Source: Streptomyces spongiicola (lineage in GTDB: Bacteria; Actinomycetota; Actinomycetes; Streptomycetales; Streptomycetaceae). Taken from it: a stretch of 64,000 nucleotides of DNA. Shown here one piece after another: positions 58,437 through 64,000 of this stretch (position 1 is the stretch's first letter; each line of letters opens with the position of its first letter). The stretch spans positions 6,760,001 to 6,824,000 of the forward strand of contig NZ_CP029254.1 in assembly GCF_003122365.1 (NCBI RefSeq). The letters are read 5' to 3'. The notes below the pieces were generated by a model that was not told the origin of the DNA, made no database searches, and saw only the letters and a program-made list of their open reading frames with translations. The translations under genes and the position numbers were made by a program.

Positions 58437-60914
58437 ATGCCCACCGACGTCATCGAAGCAGACGACGCCAGAGAAGCCGGTTCCACGACGCCGGGCGGGG
58501 GTCCGGCGGCGAACGCGGCATCCCCGGACGGGACGGGGGCCCCGGCGGCCGCGGGCACCCCCGGGGAGTCCGGCACGGGCCGGACGCCCTTCGACACCCT
58601 CGCCGAGACCCGCCCCCGCATCCGCCGCGACGTGCTGTACACCGAGACCCCGGGCGGCGTCCTCTTCCACAACGCCGACGGAGGCTTCCATCTGACGGGC
58701 CGTACCGCGTACCGGTTCGCCTCGCTGATGGTGCCCCACCTCACCGGCCACCACAGCCTCGCCGAACTCTGCACGGGTTTCGGCGTCCCGCAACGCCGGA
58801 TGGCGGCCGAACTGGTCCGGACCCTCTACGAGCGCGACTTCGCAAGGGACGTGCCGGCCGGCGAGGACGACCCGGCGAGCGGCCCTGGCGAGGCCCCCGC
58901 ACGCCGCTACGCCACCCAGATCGCCTATGTCGACCACTACACCGACCGTGCGCCCGAGCGCTTCCGACGCTTCCGGGACACCGCCGTCGCGGTGCTCGGC
59001 GACGACGACGTGGCCCGCTGGTGCGCCCTGAGCCTGGTCCGCAACGGCTGTGCCGGGATCGCCCTGGGCGCCGACTTCCCCGAGGTGACCGAGGAAGCGG
59101 CAGCGGCCGCCGAGGACGGCTGCCCCGTACGGATCGACACGCTCCCCGCCGAACCCGACTGGCCGGAACTGGACGGCTACGACATGGTCGTGGTGACCGG
59201 GGCCGGCGCCGCGCGGCGCGTCCATCGGCTGCTGGCCGAGGGCGTCCCCGAGGGCAAGACCCTGATACCCGTGTGGACCCTCGGCGAACTGGCCGTCACC
59301 GGCCCGCTCGCCACCGCCGGCTCCGCCGGCTGCTGGTCCTGCGCGCTGCTGCGACTGGGAGCCAACCACGACGCCGGCGCCGCCGCCGCACTGTGGAGCG
59401 AGGTGGCGGGCGCCGCCGCCGAACCCGGCCGGCCCGCCGGCGCGGGCCCGCTCGGGGGACCGGTGGCCGCCATGACGGGCAATCTGCTCGCCTACGAGAT
59501 CTTCCGCATCGCCACCGGAGCCCTGCCGGCCGAGACGCACCGGCAGGTGCTGCTCCAGAACCTCCAGTCCCTCGACGTCGTCGCCGAGCCGCTGCTGCCC
59601 CACCCGCGCTGCTCGCTGTGCGGTCCCGCGACCGCACGGGCCGGTGCGGGTGCCGGTGTCCGTGGCGGTGGGGAGGCCGGCGAGGGTGCCGACGTCCGCG
59701 CCGACGGGGAGAACCCGCCCGCGGCCCTTCCCGGCAGTGGCACGGAGGCGGCGCCCGCCCTGCCGGGCCCGCTCGCCGTACCCGCCACCGCAGGCGTGGA
59801 GACCGCGCGCGACGCCGAGGACACCGTAGACGCGCTCAACCGCACCACCACCGCCCTCGTGGGCGCCTTCGCCGGGGTCTTCGTCCGTTTCGACGACGAG
59901 AGCCTCACCCAGTCCCCGCTGAAGGCCACCCGGCTCGAGGTGGCCCTCGCGCCGGGCACGCTCCGTACGATCTCCGCCTTCGACGTGCACCATCTCGCCG
60001 GCGCCCGCACCCGGGCGCTGCACCTGGCGTCGGAGACATATGTCGAACACGTCGTCCCGGTACCGGTCCTGGCCGGCGCGGGGACGGAGCTGCCCGCCGT
60101 GGCGCCGGCCGCGCTCACCACCGGCGCCGGCACCGCGACGGCCGCCGAGGTCGCCGCCTGGGTCCCGGCCGCGTCGCTGCTCACCGGGGAGCGCCTGAGG
60201 GTCCCGGCCGCCGCCGTTCGGCCGTTCGGCCCGTACAACCGCGAGCGGATCGTCCTCGCCACCTCCGCCGGCGCGGGCTCCGGCGGCACCGACGCCGAGG
60301 CCGCCGGAAGCGGCCTGCTGTCGGCCCTCGCCCACGACGCCCTGCTGCGCGCCCTGAGCGGAGCGGCGCGGACCGCGCCGGTCGCACCCGACGACGACCC
60401 CGAACTCGTCTTCCTGCTCAAGTCCGCGGTCAACCTGGGCATCGAGGCCGACCTGCTCGACCTCGGTGAGGACGCGCGCACCGGCGCCTTCGCCGTGCTT
60501 GCCCGGGAGGCCGGCGGGCCGGACGCACGCTGGGCCGTCGCCGCCGCCCTCTCCCGGGGGAAGGCGTGCTGCGCCGCCCTGCGGGATCTGCTGGGCGCGG
60601 TCCAGCTGGCAGCGGACACCGCCGGGTCCGCGGCCGGGTCCGCGGCCGGGGGCGGCGCACGCGGGCCGGCCGCCGACATCGGCGACCCGCTCGTAGCCGA
60701 TCTGGCGGCGGGTACCGTCACCGCCACGGACGGTCCCGTGCCGGCAGACGCGCCCGGCACCACGTTCGACGCCGTCCTCGAACGGCTGCGTGCGAGCGGC
60801 CGGGAAGCGCTGTACGTCCGCACGACGCCGGCCGATCTGCTCTCCGGGGGTATCGCCACCGCCCGTGTCCTGCTCACTCGGGAAGGCCGGGGGAGCGGCA
60901 CCGATGCCCGCTGA
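58437..60914 (+). CDS. TOMM E1-like leader-binding protein with degenerate YcaO-like half
   Basis: The 825-residue protein is the partner of a YcaO cyclodehydratase. Residues about 55-400 form an E1/ocin-ThiF-like domain that binds the precursor leader. Structural-zinc cysteines are CWSC (about 298-301) and HPRCSLCGP (about 389-397). The second half (about 460-820: ALNRTTTALVGAFAGVFVRF, LLKSAVNLGIEADLLDLG, TTPADLLSGGIATARVLL) resembles the outline of a YcaO domain but lacks the ATP-binding Ser/Glu motifs, so it is probably non-catalytic. ATG 58437 follows AGAAGGTG. Its end overlaps the YcaO gene by 11 bp. Confidence 0.8.
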   Translation: MPTDVIEADDAREAGSTTPGGGPAANAASPDGTGAPAAAGTPGESGTGRTPFDTLAETRPRIRRDVLYTETPGGVLFHNADGGFHLTGRTAYRFASLMVPHLTGHHSLAELCTGFGVPQRRMAAELVRTLYERDFARDVPAGEDDPASGPGEAPARRYATQIAYVDHYTDRAPERFRRFRDTAVAVLGDDDVARWCALSLVRNGCAGIALGADFPEVTEEAAAAAEDGCPVRIDTLPAEPDWPELDGYDMVVVTGAGAARRVHRLLAEGVPEGKTLIPVWTLGELAVTGPLATAGSAGCWSCALLRLGANHDAGAAAALWSEVAGAAAEPGRPAGAGPLGGPVAAMTGNLLAYEIFRIATGALPAETHRQVLLQNLQSLDVVAEPLLPHPRCSLCGPATARAGAGAGVRGGGEAGEGADVRADGENPPAALPGSGTEAAPALPGPLAVPATAGVETARDAEDTVDALNRTTTALVGAFAGVFVRFDDESLTQSPLKATRLEVALAPGTLRTISAFDVHHLAGARTRALHLASETYVEHVVPVPVLAGAGTELPAVAPAALTTGAGTATAAEVAAWVPAASLLTGERLRVPAAAVRPFGPYNRERIVLATSAGAGSGGTDAEAAGSGLLSALAHDALLRALSGAARTAPVAPDDDPELVFLLKSAVNLGIEADLLDLGEDARTGAFAVLAREAGGPDARWAVAAALSRGKACCAALRDLLGAVQLAADTAGSAAGSAAGGGARGPAADIGDPLVADLAAGTVTATDGPVPADAPGTTFDAVLERLRASGREALYVRTTPADLLSGGIATARVLLTREGRGSGTDAR

Positions 60915-63339
60915 AACGAACACGCGCCGAACCGGCAGCGCGACGACGACCACCACCGCGATCTCCACGACGACGGCGACGACGACGGCCACGGCGACGG
61001 CCGCGGCCACGGCGACGACGACGGCCACTGCCTCCGCCGCCACCACCGCCGCCACCGCCACCGCCACGGTCACCGGCACCGGCACCGGTACGGTCACCGC
61101 CACGGCCCGGGACCGGTCCTGTGAGGAACTGGCCCGCCTTCTGCGCCCCGCTCTCACCCGGCACGGGATCCGCCCCCGGTTCGACATCGCGGCCCTCGGC
61201 ATACGCGACGCCTTCGCCCCGCCCTCGGCGGGCGAGGCCGGACGGTATGCGTCCGGCCCTGCTTCCCGACCGGGTGACGGTCGTCCGGCCGCAGATCCGG
61301 ACGGCCCCGGCGACTCCATGGCCGGACCGGTGGACCATCGTGACCCAGCGGCCGGTCAGGCCGGTCAGGCCGGTCAGGCCGGTCCGGGCGGTCCTGCCGG
61401 TCCGGGCGGCCCCGGCGACTTCGCGCTCGTACCCGGGGTCGCGTCCGTGGAGCCTCTCGCGTCCGTGGAGCCCCTCGCGTCCATGGAACCCCTCGCGTCC
61501 ATGGAACCCCTCGCGTCCATGGAACCCCTCGCGTCCGTCGAACCCCCCGTGCCCCTAGAAGCCCCCGTGCCCGTCCGGCTCTACGGCCACCATGCCGTCG
61601 TCGGCCCCCTCGCCCCCGGCACGGGCGGCGCGCCCCGCCCCTGCGCACACTGCCTGGAGCGGCGCTGGCAGGCCGTGCGGTCGGTGGCGCTGCGGGAGGC
61701 GCTGGAGCTGGGTTCCGGCACCCGGTCCGCGGGCCGGCTCCCCTATGTCACGCCGTTCACCGCGGACGCGCTCGCCGCCCTGATCGCCGCCCTCGCCGCC
61801 GGTGCCGGCCCCCGCACCGGGGCGTTCCCACCCGTGCACCTGGTGGACCTGCGATCACTGACGGTGCGTCACTATCCGTTGGTGCCCGACCCGGAGTGCC
61901 CGCGCTGCGCCGTCCCCGAGGAGGACACCCCCCAGGCCGCGGCGCTCACCCTACGGCCCGCGCCCAAGGTCCGGCCGGGCAGTTTCCGGGTGCGCGACAT
62001 CGGCGACTACGGCCTCGCCGTCGAGCCGTTCGCCAACCCGCTGTGCGGCGCGCTCGGGCCGTCCGTCGTCCACGACGTGTCGTCCACATCCACCTCGGCC
62101 GCCATCGGCTGCTTCTCCATGCGGTCCGGCGACTACCTCCGCGAGACCTTCTGGGGCGGCCACGCCGACAGCTTCGGGCACAGCGTCCGCATCGGCGTAC
62201 TGGAAGGGCTGGAGCGCTACGCGGGGATGCGCCCGCGTGCCAAGCGCGCGCGGGTGACGGACTCGCTCGACGCGCTCCGGGCCCGCGGCGCCCACACCGT
62301 CGACCCGCGCGTGTGCGGGCTCTACTCCGACGACTTCCACCGGGCCAACCCCAGGGTCAGGCCGTTCACCCCCGACCGCGAGATCCCCTGGGTGTGGGGC
62401 TGGTCGCTGCGCGACGAGCGCCCCGTACTGGTGCCCGAGGTGCTGACGTACTACCACGCCCCCGGCCTGGAGAACCGGTTCGTGCAGGAGAGCTCCAACG
62501 GCTGTGCGTCGGGCGGCTGCCTGGAGGAGGCCGTCTACTTCGGGCTGATGGAGGTCGTCGAGCGGGACGCGTTCCTCCTCGCCTGGTACGGACGGGCCCG
62601 CCTCCCCGAACTCGACCCCCGCACCAGCACCCGGCCCGCCACCCGCCACATGGTGGAACGGCTGGAGATGTACGGCTACGAGGCCCGCTTCTTCGACACC
62701 CGCATCTCCTTCCCCGTCCCCGTCGTGACCGGCGTCGCCGTACGGTACGACGGCGGTCCGGGCCGGATGTGCTTCGGCGCGGGCGCCGGTCTCGACCCCG
62801 AGGCCGCGCTCGCCGGAGCGCTGTGCGAGATCGCCACCGACGCGGTCAACCTCCAGGGCCGCACCGAGCGCGACGAGCCCCGGCTGCGCGCCATGACCGA
62901 GGACTTCCACCGGGTCACCGCCCTGCACGACCATCCGCTCGCCTACGGCATCCCGGAGATGGGCCGCCACGCCCACTTCCTCCTCGGCGAGCCCGGCGAA
63001 CCCCGGCCGCCCCTCGTCCCCATGGCCGAGCGGTACGGAGACGGCACGGTGCCCCCCGTCTCCGGCGACCTCCGCGACGACCTCGTCCGCTGCCTCGACG
63101 CCGTCACCGGCGCCGGCTTCGACGTGGTCGTCGTGGACCAGACGATGCCCGAGCAGCGCGGGCTCGGGCTGCGCACCGTCAGCGTGCTCGTCCCCGGCCT
63201 GCTGCCCATCGACTTCGGCTGGAGCAGGCAGCGCGCCCTCGGCATGCCCAGGCTGCGCACCGCCCTGCGGGAGGCCGGTCTGCGCGAGCGCGACCTGACC
63301 CCCGCCGACCTCAACCCCGCGCCGCACCCCTTCCCCTGA
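60904..63339 (+). CDS. YcaO cyclodehydratase (TOMM/azoline-forming)
   Basis: The 811-residue protein catalyses ATP-dependent backbone cyclisation of Cys/Ser/Thr to azolines. The YcaO domain (about 345-811) has STSTSAAIGCFSMR, the Mg/ATP motif LEGLERYAG (about 432-440), SSNGCASGGCLEEA followed by MEVVERDAF (about 528-556), and a C-terminal proline motif PHPFP needed for activity. A Cys pair (CAHC and CPRC) precedes it. The N-terminus is abnormal: about 55 residues of Thr-Ala repeats, then Gly-Gln-Ala and E-P-L-A-S-V/M repeats. ATG 60904 overlaps the upstream stop; translation could begin later, after the Thr-Ala tract. Confidence 0.88.
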   Translation: MPAETNTRRTGSATTTTTAISTTTATTTATATAAATATTTATASAATTAATATATVTGTGTGTVTATARDRSCEELARLLRPALTRHGIRPRFDIAALGIRDAFAPPSAGEAGRYASGPASRPGDGRPAADPDGPGDSMAGPVDHRDPAAGQAGQAGQAGPGGPAGPGGPGDFALVPGVASVEPLASVEPLASMEPLASMEPLASMEPLASVEPPVPLEAPVPVRLYGHHAVVGPLAPGTGGAPRPCAHCLERRWQAVRSVALREALELGSGTRSAGRLPYVTPFTADALAALIAALAAGAGPRTGAFPPVHLVDLRSLTVRHYPLVPDPECPRCAVPEEDTPQAAALTLRPAPKVRPGSFRVRDIGDYGLAVEPFANPLCGALGPSVVHDVSSTSTSAAIGCFSMRSGDYLRETFWGGHADSFGHSVRIGVLEGLERYAGMRPRAKRARVTDSLDALRARGAHTVDPRVCGLYSDDFHRANPRVRPFTPDREIPWVWGWSLRDERPVLVPEVLTYYHAPGLENRFVQESSNGCASGGCLEEAVYFGLMEVVERDAFLLAWYGRARLPELDPRTSTRPATRHMVERLEMYGYEARFFDTRISFPVPVVTGVAVRYDGGPGRMCFGAGAGLDPEAALAGALCEIATDAVNLQGRTERDEPRLRAMTEDFHRVTALHDHPLAYGIPEMGRHAHFLLGEPGEPRPPLVPMAERYGDGTVPPVSGDLRDDLVRCLDAVTGAGFDVVVVDQTMPEQRGLGLRTVSVLVPGLLPIDFGWSRQRALGMPRLRTALREAGLRERDLTPADLNPAPHPFP
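60948..61106 (+). repeat. Thr/Ala trinucleotide tract in the YcaO gene
   Basis: Irregular ACG/ACC/GCC runs encode Thr-Ala low complexity over about 53 codons near the N-terminus. No YcaO family member I know needs such a segment. Confidence 0.8.
61352..61550 (+). repeat. GGCCGGTCA and 18-bp arrays in the YcaO gene
   Basis: At about 61352-61410 nonamers GGCCGGTCA encode Gly-Gln-Ala and then Gly-Pro repeats. At about 61441-61545 an 18-bp unit (CGCGTCCATGGAACCCCT) is repeated six times and encodes A-S-V/M-E-P-L. Both keep the frame. Confidence 0.88.
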
Positions 63340-63396
63340 CCGCGCCCGCCCCCTCTGACCGGGCCCGGCCCGGCACCCCACGGAAAGGAGCACCCC

Positions 63397-64000
63397 ATGG
63401 GGTACGCCCATGACTACGCCGCCGCGATCATGCAGCGGGGCAGGGTCCCGATGCCGCCGGCCGACTTCGTCCCGAACTGGGCCGACGGCCCGCGGAAGAC
63501 CAAGCTCTACCCGGGCGCCGACACCGTGCCGCTGCCCGGCCACACCGTGCCGCCCGGGGCGACGGTCGGCCGCGGACTGGCGCCCGACGACGACGGCCCC
63601 GAGCGGCCCTTCGACCTGCCCGCCCTGTCCGGCATGCTGCGGGACTCCTACGGGCTCACGGGCCGACGGCTCGGCGTCCAGGCCAACACCGACCTCGACG
63701 CGCTGCCGTTCCACCCGCTCGCCAACTGGTCCCGCGGCACCGCGTCCGGCGGGGGCCTCTACCCGGTCAGCGTCTACTGGGTGTCCGGGCCCAGCGGCCC
63801 CCTGCCGCCCGGAGTGCACTACTACGCGACCCGGCACCACGCCATGCAGCGCCTGCTCTCCGGCGACGTCTCCGGAGAGGTGCGCGAGGCCCTCGGCGAC
63901 CCTGCCTCCGCCGGCGAACGAGCCGCCGGCACCGACCAGTTCCTCGTTCTCGGGGTCAAGTACTGGCAGAACGCGTTCAAGTACAACTCCTTCTCCTTCC
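63397..64000 (+). CDS. SagB-type azoline dehydrogenase (partial, runs off right edge)
   Basis: The first 201 residues (MGYAHDYAAAIMQRGRVPMP) match FMN-dependent SagB-like nitroreductases that oxidise azolines to aromatic azoles. Typical stretches are the precursor-cluster N-terminus, PLANWSRGTASGGGLYPVSV with the SGGGLYP FMN/substrate motif, GVHYYATRHHAMQRL and FLVLGVKYWQNAFKY. ATG 63397 follows GGAAAGGAG. With the two upstream genes it completes the core TOMM synthetase set. The C-terminal half is outside the window. Confidence 0.9.
   Translation, partial: MGYAHDYAAAIMQRGRVPMPPADFVPNWADGPRKTKLYPGADTVPLPGHTVPPGATVGRGLAPDDDGPERPFDLPALSGMLRDSYGLTGRRLGVQANTDLDALPFHPLANWSRGTASGGGLYPVSVYWVSGPSGPLPPGVHYYATRHHAMQRLLSGDVSGEVREALGDPASAGERAAGTDQFLVLGVKYWQNAFKYNSFSF

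Overview
The window is very GC-rich, with overlapping ATGA/GTGA stop-start junctions, mycothiol-era actinobacterial families (ergothioneine, Wbl, DevR/DevS) and a melC tyrosinase operon. Everything points to a Streptomyces (or close relative), probably an accessory or arm-proximal part of the chromosome: gene order 0.7-15.8 kb (lysR-sdhCAB ... ornithine-lipid genes - egtDCBA) resembles what I recall from S. coelicolor, but many intergenic regions here carry tandem repeats and several genes are broken. Species cannot be decided from the sequence alone.

Layout. 1-4.2 kb: a LysR regulator running off the left edge and, divergent from it, a three-gene succinate dehydrogenase operon (sdhCAB). 4.4-7.0 kb: a crotonase-fold enzyme and the melC1-melC2 tyrosinase operon. 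7.5-9.1 kb: an NAD(P)-binding SDR-like protein and dodecin. 9.6-11.4 kb: an OlsB-like N-acyltransferase and an OlsA/PlsC-like O-acyltransferase, the latter fused in frame to an internal piece of phytoene synthase. 11.5-15.8 kb: egtABCD, a tightly overlapping ergothioneine operon. 15.9-21 kb: a PARG-domain pseudogene, a small hypothetical gene, divergent thioredoxin and disulfide-reductase genes, a TPR pseudogene and a pirin.

21.3-43.9 kb is a coherent oxygen-limitation/dormancy island: narGHJI nitrate reductase and narK transporter, three universal stress proteins, a PPK2 polyphosphate kinase, phosphoketolase, a CBS-BON protein, a cyclic-nucleotide-binding-domain protein, a PPOX-type flavin protein, and a DevR/DevS (DosR/DosS, OsdR/OsdK-like) two-component system. 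Its promoters share a palindrome with core GGGNC-N4-GNCCC; an identical 14-mer (GGGCCGACCGGCCC or its complement) occurs four times within about 4.4 kb, always between genes. This is the expected shape of a DevR-type operator, so the island is probably one regulon controlled by the DevR encoded inside it.

44.5-48.4 kb: an iron-siderophore ABC importer behind a clear iron box. 48.4-55 kb: a 38-bp repeat array, a stand-alone cytochrome oxidase subunit I gene with a small membrane-protein gene, a STAS protein, two small conserved genes, a WhiB-like regulator, a transposase remnant and a DUF1275/YoaK membrane protein. 55.5-64 kb: the start of a ribosomal-peptide (TOMM/azoline) biosynthetic cluster: a secreted small protein, a SARP-NB-ARC regulator, an E1-like leader-binding/cyclodehydratase partner, a YcaO cyclodehydratase and a SagB-type dehydrogenase cut by the right edge. 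The precursor peptide is not visible in the window.

A recurrent theme is minisatellite expansion: at least fifteen tandem arrays, some inside coding sequence (disulfide reductase tail, USP N-terminus, SARP linker and tail, YcaO N-terminus), and several gene remnants whose breakpoints coincide with short duplications.
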